The position numbers and the translations under genes were made by a program. DNA of 33,933 nt. It comes from Nitrospinota bacterium (GTDB lineage: Bacteria > Nitrospinota_A > UBA7883). This document shows positions 22,705 to 31,294 of this stretch, in pieces (the first letter of the stretch is position 1; every line of letters starts with the position of its first letter). Where the stretch lies: NCBI GenBank assembly GCA_029881335.1, contig JAOUMU010000024.1, forward strand, positions 1-33,933, read 5' to 3'. The notes below the pieces were generated by a model. The model worked only from the letters and a program-made list of their open reading frames with translations, ran no database searches and had not been told where the DNA came from.

Positions 22705-24216
22705 ATGCAGGAACCTCCTAGTCCCGGCCTACGGCGCGCGCCGAGAGCCCTGATTGTTCTGGCTCTTCTTTTGTCGATCTGTTTTGCGATCCCGACCAAT
22801 GCTTTTGACCTGAATAGCCGCGTCCAGGAATTCACCCTGAAAAACGGCATGAAATTCCTTATACTCCCCCGCGAGGGCTCCCCCACGTTCGCCGCCCACA
22901 TCTCCTTTAAGGTGGGGAGTGTGGAGGAGAACAAGGGATACACCGGCGCAGCCCACATGCTGGAGCATATGCTCTTTAAGGGGACTACCACCATCGGCAC
23001 GCTGGATTGGGAAAAAGAAAAGCCGCTGCTGGAAAAAATGAACCGATTGGCCGCAGAGCTGGACAAGGCCAAAGCCGAAGGCGCTGATGAAACAAAGATC
23101 GTGGAGCTGCGGGGCGCCCTAAAAACAATCCAGGAGGAACATAAAAAATGGATCGTGTCAGAGGGGTACTCCAAGCTTTACCAGAACCAGGGCGGGGTGG
23201 GATTCAACGCAGGCACCAGCAAGGATGACACCAACTACATCATCCGCCTCCCATCGAACAAGCTGGAGCTGTGGGCGTTTATCGAAAGCGAGAGAATGCG
23301 CGACTCCGTGTTCCGCGAGTTCTATTCAGAGCGGGACGTGGTGGCCGAGGAACGGCGGCGCAGCTATGAAAACCAGCCTACCGGCAAACTATACGAGCGT
23401 TTTCTTGCCACGGCCTTCATCGCGCACCCATACGGGCAGCCGATTATAGGATGGGCGTCGGATATCGAGCGCCTGCCGCTCTCGGAGATGGAGAACTTCT
23501 ATAACACCTGGTATGTGCCGAACAACGCTGTTGCCTCCCTGGTGGGGAATGTGGATATGGACGAGCTTAAAGCGCTGGCGGAAAAGTATTTCGCTGGTTT
23601 GCCGTCAAAGCCACTGCCGCCCAGAGTGATGAGCCATGAGCCGGATCAGGGGGGAGAAAGACGCGTCAGCCTGACCTTCGACGCCAACCCGATGGTGTTG
23701 ATTGGTTTTCACAAACCCACCATGCCCGATAATGATGATTATGTTTTCGATGTCATCTCCCAGCTTTTGGCGGGCGGCAGGACCGGCCGGTTCAACAAGG
23801 AACTGGTGATCAATAAAAAAGTAGCGGTGAGCGCGGACACTTTCACCGCGCCCGGCTCCCGCTATCCCAACGTTTTCACCATCGGGGGCACGCCGCGGCC
23901 ACCCCACAGCACTCAGGACCTGGAAAAAGCGGTGTGGGTGGAGCTGGAACGACTGAAGACCGAGCCGGTGGAGGAAAAGGAACTACATAAAGTGGTGAAC
24001 AACATGGAGGCGGACATGATCCGCGACCTGGTGTCCGACTACAGCATGGCCCGCAGGCTGACTTATTATCAGCAGATAGCGGGGGACTGGCGATATCTGA
24101 CCCAATACCTGGACAAGATCAGGGCGATAACTCCGAAGGATATCCAAAAGGCCGCCGAAAAATATTTCACCAGAGACAACATGACCGTGGCAACCCTGGT
24201 TCAGAAGAAGAAATGA
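22705..24216 (+). CDS. M16 (insulinase-type) zinc peptidase, active subunit
   Basis: The 503-residue protein begins with a signal sequence (residues about 12-33, ALIVLALLLSICFAIPTNA). The inverted zinc motif HMLEH lies at residues 84-88 (AAHMLEHMLFKGT), with the downstream glutamate expected in the VVAEERRRSYEN region. An insertion of about 70 residues, rich in lysine and glutamate and probably coiled-coil, separates HxxEH from GFNAGTSKDDTNYI; this is common in this M16 branch. The C-terminal half repeats the M16 fold without zinc ligands. It would act in the periplasm on peptides or misfolded segments. Overlaps the next M16 gene by ATGA, so the pair is made together, probably as a heterodimer. 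Confidence 0.92.
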   Translation: MQEPPSPGLRRAPRALIVLALLLSICFAIPTNAFDLNSRVQEFTLKNGMKFLILPREGSPTFAAHISFKVGSVEENKGYTGAAHMLEHMLFKGTTTIGTLDWEKEKPLLEKMNRLAAELDKAKAEGADETKIVELRGALKTIQEEHKKWIVSEGYSKLYQNQGGVGFNAGTSKDDTNYIIRLPSNKLELWAFIESERMRDSVFREFYSERDVVAEERRRSYENQPTGKLYERFLATAFIAHPYGQPIIGWASDIERLPLSEMENFYNTWYVPNNAVASLVGNVDMDELKALAEKYFAGLPSKPLPPRVMSHEPDQGGERRVSLTFDANPMVLIGFHKPTMPDNDDYVFDVISQLLAGGRTGRFNKELVINKKVAVSADTFTAPGSRYPNVFTIGGTPRPPHSTQDLEKAVWVELERLKTEPVEEKELHKVVNNMEADMIRDLVSDYSMARRLTYYQQIAGDWRYLTQYLDKIRAITPKDIQKAAEKYFTRDNMTVATLVQKKK

Positions 24217-25655
24217 ACCTTCGACTATCGCTATCCACCACGCTGCTGGCGGCCCTGATAGCCTCCTCTTGCGCCACCACGCCGCGCCAGCCTACGGTGG
24301 AGGATCTCAAATTCAAGCCGGTCTCTTCAAAAATCCCGGATACGAGACAGGTGACCCTTTCCAACGGAATGAGAGTGCACTTGCTGCCCGACAGGGAGTT
24401 GCCCCTGGTGACGGTTACCGCCATGATAAAGGTGGGCGGTATCTGGGAGCCTGCGGATAAGATCGGTCTGGCCGCGCTCACCGGCGCCGCCATGCGCTCC
24501 GGCGGAACCAGAAAGCTGTCGCCGGACGAGCTGGACGAGGCTCTGGAATTTTCCGCCATTTCCGTGGAGACCGGCATAGGCGGCGACATGGGCTCCGCCT
24601 CGCTCTCCGTGCTCACCAAGGACCTGGACAGGGGACTGGCGTATTTCGCGGATGTGATGATGTATCCCCGGTTCGACCAGGGCCGGTTTGATCTGGCCAA
24701 AGCCAGCATGCTCGATGGCATCCGGAGGGAGAATGACGATCCCACCTCCGCCGCTGACAGGGAACTTGGGAAACTCATATACGAAGGCTCGCCATACGGG
24801 CGAGTCCCTACTCTGGAGAGTGTCTCCTCCATCACCAGGGATGACTGCGTAAGTTTCCACGCCCGGTACTTCGCGCCGCAAAGCGTGATTCTGGGAGTCA
24901 CTGGCGATTTTGAGGAAGAGGATATGATCGCCCGGCTTGAAAGCGTCTTTGGCGGGTGGAGAGCTTCCGCCCCGGAATATCCTGAAGTGGCGCCAGTAGT
25001 GGAGAAGTACGAAGGCGGGATCTATGTCGCGGACAAGGACCTGCCCCAGTCCGCCGTGCGCATGGGGCATCTGACCTTGACCCGGTTCGACTCGGACTAC
25101 CACGCCGTGCGTGTGATGGACAGCATCCTGGGTGGATCCGGATTCGCCTCCCGCATGGTGCAGAAAGTCCGTGCGGAAAAGGGGCTGGCTTATTCCGTGT
25201 GGTCATACTCCATGGCGGGGTACTGGGAAAAAGGCCAATTCATGGCGGGGACGGAGACGAAAGCCTCCACCACAGCCGAGGCGATAGGCCTGATGATCGG
25301 TGAGATCGAAACGATCCGGGAGGAGCTTGTCACCCCGGAGGAGTTGAATCAGGCCAAAAATTCCATCGTCAATTCTTTTGTTTTCATATTCGACCGGCCA
25401 TCAAGGATCCTTTCTCAAAGGATGACGTTGGACTATTACGGGCTGTATGAAGGTTACCTGGAGACATACCGCGACAGGGTGATGGCCGTGACGGCCGAGG
25501 ATGTTCGCCGGGCGGCGCGCCAACGGCTGAGACCGGATGGGTTGAAGATAGTGGTTGTTGGGCCAGTCAAGGATTTCGACCGGCCCATGGAAGAGTTCGG
25601 TCCCGTCCACGAGCTGGTCCTTAGGGACTATTCAGCCGCTAAAGGGGGGAAATGA
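24213..25655 (+). CDS. M16-family protein lacking the zinc motif (partner subunit), lipoprotein
   Basis: The 480-residue protein has the M16 fold (VTLSNGMRVHLLPDRELPLVTVTAMIKVGG), but the HxxEH position reads GLAALTGAAM, so it cannot bind zinc in the usual way. The C-terminal RAEKGLAYSVWSYSMAG segment supplies the substrate-binding arginine/tyrosine region of the family. The N-terminus has a lipobox ending ASSC (LLAALIASSC), indicating membrane anchoring. Active/inactive M16 pairs work as heterodimers, as in mitochondrial processing peptidase, so this is probably the non-catalytic partner that anchors the preceding enzyme. Start ATG 24213 overlaps the upstream stop by 4 bases. Confidence 0.9.
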   Translation: MNLRLSLSTTLLAALIASSCATTPRQPTVEDLKFKPVSSKIPDTRQVTLSNGMRVHLLPDRELPLVTVTAMIKVGGIWEPADKIGLAALTGAAMRSGGTRKLSPDELDEALEFSAISVETGIGGDMGSASLSVLTKDLDRGLAYFADVMMYPRFDQGRFDLAKASMLDGIRRENDDPTSAADRELGKLIYEGSPYGRVPTLESVSSITRDDCVSFHARYFAPQSVILGVTGDFEEEDMIARLESVFGGWRASAPEYPEVAPVVEKYEGGIYVADKDLPQSAVRMGHLTLTRFDSDYHAVRVMDSILGGSGFASRMVQKVRAEKGLAYSVWSYSMAGYWEKGQFMAGTETKASTTAEAIGLMIGEIETIREELVTPEELNQAKNSIVNSFVFIFDRPSRILSQRMTLDYYGLYEGYLETYRDRVMAVTAEDVRRAARQRLRPDGLKIVVVGPVKDFDRPMEEFGPVHELVLRDYSAAKGGK

Positions 25656-25720
25656 GCGGCTTAGCCATAACGCAATGATCCTGCCGACAATGGCCGGCGC
25701 TTTGCGAATATAGCGATAAG

Positions 25721-26995
25721 ATGGAAATTGACATAGTATTTCGATTTGTCCTGCTGGGATTTTTACTGCTTGGGTCCGCGTTTTTCGCCGGGTGCGATAT
25801 CGCCCTGTTCTCCCTGGGGGCGGCCAAGGTGGCCAAGCTTCGGCGGGATGGAAGCAGGACCGGGGCTCGAGTGGCCGCGCTGATGGAGGATCAGGACAAG
25901 CTCCTGGTCACCATCTACATCGGTAACGAGCTTATCAACGTGGCCATCTCTGCCATCGTCACGGTTTTGGCGCTGGAGCTTTTTGGAAACCTTGGTGTCG
26001 CCCTGTTCCTGGGGGCGGGCGCCATGGCTCTTCTGGTGTTCGGCGAGATCATCCCGAAGGCCTTTGCCCATGCCCACAGCCTGCGCTGGGCTCTCCTGGC
26101 GGCCTATCCCCTCTCCGCCTTCATGTGGCTAACCACTCCTTTGCAAGTGGTGGTGACATTCATCTCCGGGCTTTTGTTTCGCCTGGCGGCGCTGCCGGAA
26201 GCCAAGGACCATTCCACGTTGAGCGAGGAGGAGCTGAAGACTCTTATGGCCGAAAGCGCTGACGAGGGAGTCATCAACGAGTCTGAGAAGGAGATGGTGC
26301 AAAACGTTTTCGAATTGGGCGACCTGACCGTCTCCGAAATCATGACCCCAAGGACAGATATCATGGCCCTGGAGGTTGACACCCCCCTCAAGGAGGCGTG
26401 GGGCGTCATGGGCAAGTCCTACTTCGCCAGGGCGCCTGTGTATGAAAAACAGATAGACAACATAGTGGGCACTCTATATAAAAAAGACTTTCTGAAATTG
26501 AACTACCCGCCGCCGGAAGGCGTCTCCCTCCGAACCCTGATCCGGAAACCCTTCATCGTGCCGGAGACCATGATCATCCGAGAGCTGCTGCGCGAGTTCC
26601 AGAAGCGCAAAACCCATATCGCCGTGGTGTTCGATGAATACGGCGGCGCCCAGGGCCTGGTGACAATGGAGGACGCGCTGGAGAGCCTGGTGGGGGAGGC
26701 CCGCTACGGACGTGACAAGGATCGTATCGTGCGTCTGAGCGCGGGAACATATAAGGTTGCGGCGGGATGTGAGCTGGAGGATTTCAAGGAATTCTTTGGC
26801 GAGGGGCCGGAACATGAGGAACTGGAAACCATTGGTGGATACGTGTTTCACCTCTTCGGTTATCCCCCACGTTGGGGGGAGTCGGTGGAGTCTCACGGAT
26901 TCAAATTCACAGTCGAAAAGGTGAAAAAACACCGGATTATTGAGCTGCGTGTGGACTGGCAGGGGCCGGACCCGAGGGAGCGTAGGGAAAAGTGA
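25721..26995 (+). CDS. DUF21/CBS/CorC_HlyC membrane protein, first copy
   Basis: The 424-residue protein has an N-terminal CNNM/DUF21 membrane domain (about residues 1-185; AFFAGCDIALFSLGAAKVAKL, VFGEIIPKAFAHAHS), then two CBS domains (about 195-330; VSEIMTPRTDIMALEVD, FDEYGGAQGLVTMEDALE) and a CorC_HlyC C-terminal domain (about 340-415). The family is annotated as hemolysin-like or CorC/CNNM magnesium-cobalt transport proteins; recent CNNM work supports Mg2+ export with CBS domains sensing Mg-ATP. ATG 25721 has no strong ribosome-binding site. It overlaps the second copy by 4 bases. Confidence 0.92.
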   Translation: MEIDIVFRFVLLGFLLLGSAFFAGCDIALFSLGAAKVAKLRRDGSRTGARVAALMEDQDKLLVTIYIGNELINVAISAIVTVLALELFGNLGVALFLGAGAMALLVFGEIIPKAFAHAHSLRWALLAAYPLSAFMWLTTPLQVVVTFISGLLFRLAALPEAKDHSTLSEEELKTLMAESADEGVINESEKEMVQNVFELGDLTVSEIMTPRTDIMALEVDTPLKEAWGVMGKSYFARAPVYEKQIDNIVGTLYKKDFLKLNYPPPEGVSLRTLIRKPFIVPETMIIRELLREFQKRKTHIAVVFDEYGGAQGLVTMEDALESLVGEARYGRDKDRIVRLSAGTYKVAAGCELEDFKEFFGEGPEHEELETIGGYVFHLFGYPPRWGESVESHGFKFTVEKVKKHRIIELRVDWQGPDPRERREK

Positions 26996-28329
26996 TGGAT
27001 CCCTCCTACGTTATTGCCGCAGTGGCCGCCCTTCTGGCCGCCGAGGGATTCTTCTCCGGCTCCGAGCTGGGGCTGGCGGCGTTGAGCAAGGTGCGTTTGC
27101 GCCACTTGGCGGAATCGGGCGCCAGATACGCCATTATCCTGGAGGAGCTTTTAAAATCCCCCGCGCGTATTTTCGGCGCCACCTCCATCGGCACCAACCT
27201 TTGCGTGTTCGCTTCTTCTGCCTTGATGGCATGGTACATGGTCTCCGTGGTGGGGGAAGGGAGAGCCGATCTCTACTCTTTCCTTCTTATGGGCCCGATG
27301 ACCCTGATTGTGGGGGAGATCGTCCCGAAGATGATTTTTCGCAAGCACTCTGACCTTTTATTTCCATATGTGGCCAGGCCTCTGGCCCTTTCCCAGGCTC
27401 TTTTCACCCCGCTGCTGGCTGTCACCACATTCATTTCCCGTGGGTTCATTCGGTTTGTTCTAAGAGGGCAGGGGACGCCGGTGGACTTTATCTCCCGGGA
27501 GGAAATATTGATGCTCACCCGGATGAGCCGGGAAAACCTGCAACTGGACACTGTGGAAAGGAGGATGCTGGACAGGATCTTCGAGTTCAAGTCCAGCGAT
27601 GTGACAGAAACGATGAAACCTCTGGGAAAAGTGGTGGCCGTGAGCGACTCGTTCACCCTGGAGCAGGCCAGGGTGACCCTGGCGGAAAGCGGGTTCTCCA
27701 GGTTGCCTGTTTTCCACGACAGGATATTCAATATCGTTGGGGTGATCAGCGCATTTGACCTTTTGCGCCTGCCGGACACCTCCGGCGCAGTCACCCGGAT
27801 CATGACCCCGGCCTATTATGTGCCGGACACCAAGCGGAACTCCAAGCTGCTTGAGGAGATGCAAAAGTCTGGCGTTCATATGGCTGTGGTGGTGGACGAA
27901 TACGGCTCGGCGGTTGGGATCGTCACCCAGGAGGACCTGATAGAGGAGATAGTCGGGGAGATCGACGACGAGTACGACACCAGAGTTAAATCATATGAAA
28001 ACCTTGGAGGCGGCCGCTACATAATGGACGCGGGAATGGAAATCGACACGATCAACGAAGAGCTGGAGTTCGACCTCCCCACCGGGGACTACGAGACTCT
28101 GGCAGGATTCCTGATCGAATCGTTGGAGCGTATCCCCCGTCAGAGGGAGCGATTGGCCATCTCTCATTTCCAGATCACCGTGCTGGAGTCCACCAGGAGA
28201 AAGGTGATCTCCGTGGAGGTGGTCGATATGCGCCAAGCCCCCCCAGGGGCCGATTATGCGGACGGCGCCGCAGCTACGGCTTCCGCGGCAGGCGCTCCGG
28301 CCCCCGAGGGGAATGGCAATGGCAAGTAA
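26992..28329 (+). CDS. DUF21/CBS/CorC_HlyC membrane protein, second copy
   Basis: 445 residues with the same architecture as the previous gene: DUF21 domain (GFFSGSELGLAALSKVRLRHL, VGEIVPKMIFRKHS), CBS pair (TMKPLGKVVAVSD..., VVDEYGSAVGIVTQEDLIEE) and CorC_HlyC domain (GGRYIMDAGMEIDTINEEL). The two are divergent paralogues that may form a heterodimer, as the family dimerises through both CBS and membrane domains. The C-terminus adds a low-complexity Ala/Gly/Asn tail of about 25 residues. GTG 26992 overlaps the upstream stop; ATG 26995 is equally possible and better spaced from AGGGA. The 3' end overlaps the mqnC start. Confidence 0.92.
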   Translation: MMDPSYVIAAVAALLAAEGFFSGSELGLAALSKVRLRHLAESGARYAIILEELLKSPARIFGATSIGTNLCVFASSALMAWYMVSVVGEGRADLYSFLLMGPMTLIVGEIVPKMIFRKHSDLLFPYVARPLALSQALFTPLLAVTTFISRGFIRFVLRGQGTPVDFISREEILMLTRMSRENLQLDTVERRMLDRIFEFKSSDVTETMKPLGKVVAVSDSFTLEQARVTLAESGFSRLPVFHDRIFNIVGVISAFDLLRLPDTSGAVTRIMTPAYYVPDTKRNSKLLEEMQKSGVHMAVVVDEYGSAVGIVTQEDLIEEIVGEIDDEYDTRVKSYENLGGGRYIMDAGMEIDTINEELEFDLPTGDYETLAGFLIESLERIPRQRERLAISHFQITVLESTRRKVISVEVVDMRQAPPGADYADGAAATASAAGAPAPEGNGNGK

Positions 28330-29389
28330 CGCCCTCTCCATCCTGGCCGGCGCGGCGCGGGGTGAGAGGATGTCGGATTCCGAGGCCGAGACCCTGTTCA
28401 AATCCGCGCCCCTGGTGGAGCTGGGGCAGGCTGCGGACCTGGCCCGCTGGAATATAAAGCCGGAGCTAACGGTCACCTACATCGTGGACCGGAATATTAA
28501 CTACACCAACGTCTGCGTGTCAGGTTGTCGGTTCTGTGCTTTCTACCGGACGGATAGCGCGGAGGACGCCTACACCATGAGCTTTGAGGAACTCGACACA
28601 AAGATCGAGCAGACCATTGCGCTGGGGGGTGGCCAGATACTTCTGCAAGGGGGAATGTTCCCCGGTCGGGGCGCGCAATGGCATGCGGAAATGGTCCGGC
28701 ATATCAAAGAAAACTATAGCATCCACATCCATGCTTTTAGTCCGCCGGAAATCGTCCATATGGCCAGGACTGACAAAACTGGTATAGAGGCGACCCTCGG
28801 GACGCTTATCGACGCGGGGCTGAACTCTATTCCCGGTGGCGGGGCGGAGATATTGTCCGACAGGCCCCGCAACATGCTGAGCCCCGGCAAGTGTTCGGCG
28901 GACGAGTGGATCGCCGTGATGCGGATCGCGCACCGGATGGGGCTGCGTACCAGCGCCACCATGATGTTCGGCCATGTGGAGACATACGCCGAGCGGGTGG
29001 AGAGCCTGCGACGTATCCGGGATCTGCAGGATGAAACTGGCGGATTCACGGCGTTCATCCCCTGGCCGCTGCAGCCGGACCATACCGCCATGGAGGATCT
29101 GCCAAAAACGGGGGCGCATGAATATCTGAAGACACTGGCCATCAGCCGCCTGTATCTGGACAATGTGGAGAACATCCAGGCCTCCTGGGTGACCCAGGGA
29201 CCGAAGGTGGCGCAGTTGGCGCTGCTTTTCGGCGCCAACGATATGGGATCGACCATGATCGAGGAGAACGTGGTGGCCGCAGCGGGAGTGGCTTTTTGTT
29301 TGTCGGAGGAGGAGCTGCGGGAGTTGATCAGCGGTGTGGGGCTGAAGCCGATGAAAAGGAATATGTATTATCAGGTGGTGGGAGAGTAG
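28319..29389 (+). CDS. mqnC: Cyclic dehypoxanthine futalosine synthase (radical SAM)
   Basis: 356 residues from ATG 28319, chosen because GAGGGG lies 7 bases upstream. The radical-SAM cluster motif is CVSGCRFC (Cys66, Cys70, Cys73), followed by AFYR, typical of the MqnC/MqnE/CofH group. LLQGGMFPG, IHAFSPPEIVHMA and GLNSIPGGGAEIL are characteristic of MqnC, which cyclises dehypoxanthine futalosine in the futalosine route to menaquinone. CofH shares parts of this but is usually paired with F420 genes, none of which are here. The start lies inside the end of the upstream DUF21 gene (11-base overlap), so it is translationally linked to it despite unrelated function. No other mqn gene is in the window. 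Confidence 0.93.
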   Translation: MASNALSILAGAARGERMSDSEAETLFKSAPLVELGQAADLARWNIKPELTVTYIVDRNINYTNVCVSGCRFCAFYRTDSAEDAYTMSFEELDTKIEQTIALGGGQILLQGGMFPGRGAQWHAEMVRHIKENYSIHIHAFSPPEIVHMARTDKTGIEATLGTLIDAGLNSIPGGGAEILSDRPRNMLSPGKCSADEWIAVMRIAHRMGLRTSATMMFGHVETYAERVESLRRIRDLQDETGGFTAFIPWPLQPDHTAMEDLPKTGAHEYLKTLAISRLYLDNVENIQASWVTQGPKVAQLALLFGANDMGSTMIEENVVAAAGVAFCLSEEELRELISGVGLKPMKRNMYYQVVGE

Positions 29390-29448
29390 GGTGTGGAATC
29401 GGAAACAAGGCGCCTGATGAATGGATGCGTGGTGACTGCGAATGAAAC

Positions 29449-29472
29449 GCCCCGGCAAATGTCATTCGGGGC
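29449..29472 (+). terminator. Hairpin after mqnC
   Basis: GCCCCG (29449-29454) pairs with CGGGGC (29467-29472) around a 12-base loop, within a wider GAATG...CATTC dyad. There is no T-run, so it is at best a weak terminator; it lies between the convergent mqnC and hydrogenase-protease genes. Confidence 0.3.
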
Positions 29473-29514
29473 CCACTAGCGGGGCTGATCCGGAATCTGA
29501 TCCGCGGCGGCGGT

Positions 29515-30024
29515 TTACTTTGTGGATTTGATTTCCGGTTTCAGTTCGACGCCTAGAGCGGCAAGCTCGATACACACCATCTTTATAATGTCGTCCAGCA
29601 TACCCTCGATTTGCGGCGACAGGCTCATGGAGGGAGTCGTCATGTCAACCGGCTTCACCCCTATGATGACCACGGACTCCGGCGCTTGCTCGTTCACCTC
29701 GGCGATGGCCAGGCACTCAAGGAAGCCTATGTCGTGGGCGGATATCTTCTTCGGAATATTTATGCGGAAGTCCGCCCCGGAGTAGCGGTAAAGTGAGCCT
29801 GGCAGGCCTGGGCCATGGACCGCGTCCACCACCACCAGGTGTCGCGCCTGCTCCACCAGTGGCAGCAATCCCTTCATGGCGGTGGTTCCTCCGTCCACTA
29901 GCCGGACGTTGGGCGGGAACCTGTGGCTCTCCATCATCCTCTCCACCACGCGCACCCCCACTCCCTCGTCGGAAAGAAGGATGTTTCCCATGCCGATTAC
30001 GATGATGTCTGGAGTATCATTCAT
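29515..30024 (-). CDS. Hydrogenase maturation protease (HyaD/HycI type)
   Basis: 169 residues from ATG 30024 (MNDTPDIIVIGMGNILLSDEGVGV); the longer ORF adds a proline-rich segment unlike the family. The nickel-sensing ligands of this family are all present: Glu20 (LLSDEGVG), Asp67 (VVVDAVHG) and His97 (SAHDIG), matching HybD Glu16, Asp62 and His93. These enzymes trim the C-terminus of the [NiFe]-hydrogenase large subunit after nickel insertion. No hydrogenase structural or hyp gene is in the window, so the partner lies elsewhere. No strong ribosome-binding site. A coenzyme F420-hydrogenase-type protease is an alternative within the same family. Confidence 0.9.
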   Translation of the reverse strand: MNDTPDIIVIGMGNILLSDEGVGVRVVERMMESHRFPPNVRLVDGGTTAMKGLLPLVEQARHLVVVDAVHGPGLPGSLYRYSGADFRINIPKKISAHDIGFLECLAIAEVNEQAPESVVIIGVKPVDMTTPSMSLSPQIEGMLDDIIKMVCIELAALGVELKPEIKSTK

Positions 30025-30131
30025 GCTGACATCATACAACGGCGGAGGGGATGGAGAAAGCCCTGGAAATGTCATGAAGGTAGAGATTGGCAACCGAGGA
30101 GGAGGACTACCTCGCGTGACAGTTTAATTAA

Positions 30132-30155
30132 AATAACTCAATAGATTGAATTATT
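30132..30155. promoter_or_regulatory. 24-bp palindrome, possible operator
   Basis: AATAACTCAAT (30132-30142) and ATTGAATTATT (30145-30155) form an inverted repeat of 11 bp with one mismatch and a two-base centre. Its size and near-symmetry fit a binding site for a dimeric helix-turn-helix regulator. It is about 110 bases before the hydrogenase-protease start and 190 before the lipoprotein start. Confidence 0.4.
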
Positions 30156-30223
30156 GGGCGTAATGCGGCAAAATCTTAATTAGATACAAGTTCATCAAAA
30201 TAAATATAAACATAAATTATTTA

Positions 30224-30252
30224 TTGTAAATTACCTGTAAATCATGTACAAT
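30224..30252 (+). promoter_or_regulatory. Promoter candidate for the 30343 lipoprotein gene
   Basis: TTGTAA (30224-30229) and TACAAT (30247-30252) with 17 bp spacing match sigma-70 hexamers at four and five positions. The start would be near 30259, giving a leader of about 85 bases. Confidence 0.45.
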
Positions 30253-30342
30253 TACATCTAAGTAGCTGAAGGCGGAAAAGCGTTCAGTTTACATGTCCAG
30301 GGATGACCAGATAGCCTAAACACTATACTTGCAGAGAGTGCC

Positions 30343-31110
30343 ATGAACAGATTGATCTCAGCCGTAACTACATTATTATTGGTCATAGCGCCCATGATTT
30401 TGGTGCTGGACGGGTGTGGCAAATTCATAGACCGCGAGCCCTCTATAAACGTTGATCGTACCAACGGTGGCGGTGGTGGAAGTAGTGGACCCAAGCCGAC
30501 CACTGATTGCGGCCCGGATCAGCAGATGGGAACATACAAGGCTGTGTGGGTGTACACCGATTGCCCCAAGCAGGACTGGCTGCATATCCACCCTAACACA
30601 CAGGACGCCAAGGGGGTGCTGTTAGGCCAAAGGAACGTGGGCAAGGGAATGCTTTCAGTACGGTACACCCAGATGGACAACGCCACCATAAGCGACAAGG
30701 AAAACTTCGGTATATTCTTTATGGCCAAGGGCTACGGTGGCGGGGAGGTGAACTGGCAGTGGATGTCTTATAAGAAAACCCACGAGGATATCCAGTCCCG
30801 GCTGATCATCCAAAGATTCGACGGCACTTGTCCTGGCTTCTGCGAGCACGCCGACATCACGGATGACCTGCAGTTCCGCAGTTTCTCTGAAGTTTTCCAG
30901 TGGGACTGTGAATGGGATACCGCCGTCAACCACCTCTCCTGCGTGATAACAAAGATCGGCGACCCTACTATCAAAATAACCACCAGGCTGGAGCCTATGG
31001 GCCCCTACAATTCGCTGCACTATATAGGCCTTGGCCAGAAAGCTTTTGAAGGGCCATATGAAAGCTACCGTGGTGTGATTTCCGATGTCAAGCTGACCAT
31101 TTTCGAGTAG
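30343..31110 (+). CDS. Lipoprotein of unknown function, 255 residues
   Basis: An N-terminal hydrophobic stretch (residues about 5-22) ends in a lipobox, VLDGC, with Cys25 as the lipidation site. A short linker rich in Gly/Ser (NGGGGGSSGPKP, about 40-52) leads to a beta-rich domain with several cysteines (CGPDQQ, TDCPKQDW, GTCPGFCEH, WDCEWD, LSCV) that could form disulfides. The closing segment YRGVISDVKLTIFE resembles the last strand of concanavalin/laminin-G-like folds, but I cannot name the family. AGAGAG precedes ATG 30343. Apparently a single-gene unit. Confidence 0.72.
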   Translation: MNRLISAVTTLLLVIAPMILVLDGCGKFIDREPSINVDRTNGGGGGSSGPKPTTDCGPDQQMGTYKAVWVYTDCPKQDWLHIHPNTQDAKGVLLGQRNVGKGMLSVRYTQMDNATISDKENFGIFFMAKGYGGGEVNWQWMSYKKTHEDIQSRLIIQRFDGTCPGFCEHADITDDLQFRSFSEVFQWDCEWDTAVNHLSCVITKIGDPTIKITTRLEPMGPYNSLHYIGLGQKAFEGPYESYRGVISDVKLTIFE

Positions 31111-31135
31111 TAAAACCTCCTCATTGCTGTTCCGT

Positions 31136-31164
31136 GGGAGCGGGGGGCGCGGTCCCTCGCTCCC
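31136..31164 (+). terminator. GC-rich hairpin after the 30343 gene
   Basis: GGGAGCG (31136-31142) pairs with CGCTCCC (31158-31164), with further GGG/CCC pairing inside. There is no T-run, so factor-independent termination would be inefficient. Confidence 0.35.
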
Positions 31165-31239
31165 CGGATGCAATTCCCGGCGTTCCCACTGGCTATTGTT
31201 CCGCCACGGCGAGAGGCGCCATCTTTCCCGGTTCGCCGC

Positions 31240-31269
31240 TTGACATGATCCGAAAGTTGTGGCTAGTAT
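31240..31269 (+). promoter_or_regulatory. Promoter of the SH3b-M48 pair
   Basis: A perfect TTGACA (31240-31245) is followed after 18 bp by TAGTAT (31264-31269). The transcript would begin about 20 bases before the SH3b gene. Confidence 0.5.
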
Positions 31270-31294
31270 ACCGCTGGAATAAAAAGGAGAACAT

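Larger units (their letters stand above)
30025..30342. other. AT-rich divergent intergenic region
   Basis: 318 bases between the hydrogenase protease gene and the 30343 lipoprotein gene. The stretch 30125-30260 is strikingly AT-rich compared with its surroundings. It has no plausible ORF, and holds the palindrome and promoter candidate listed separately. Confidence 0.6.
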
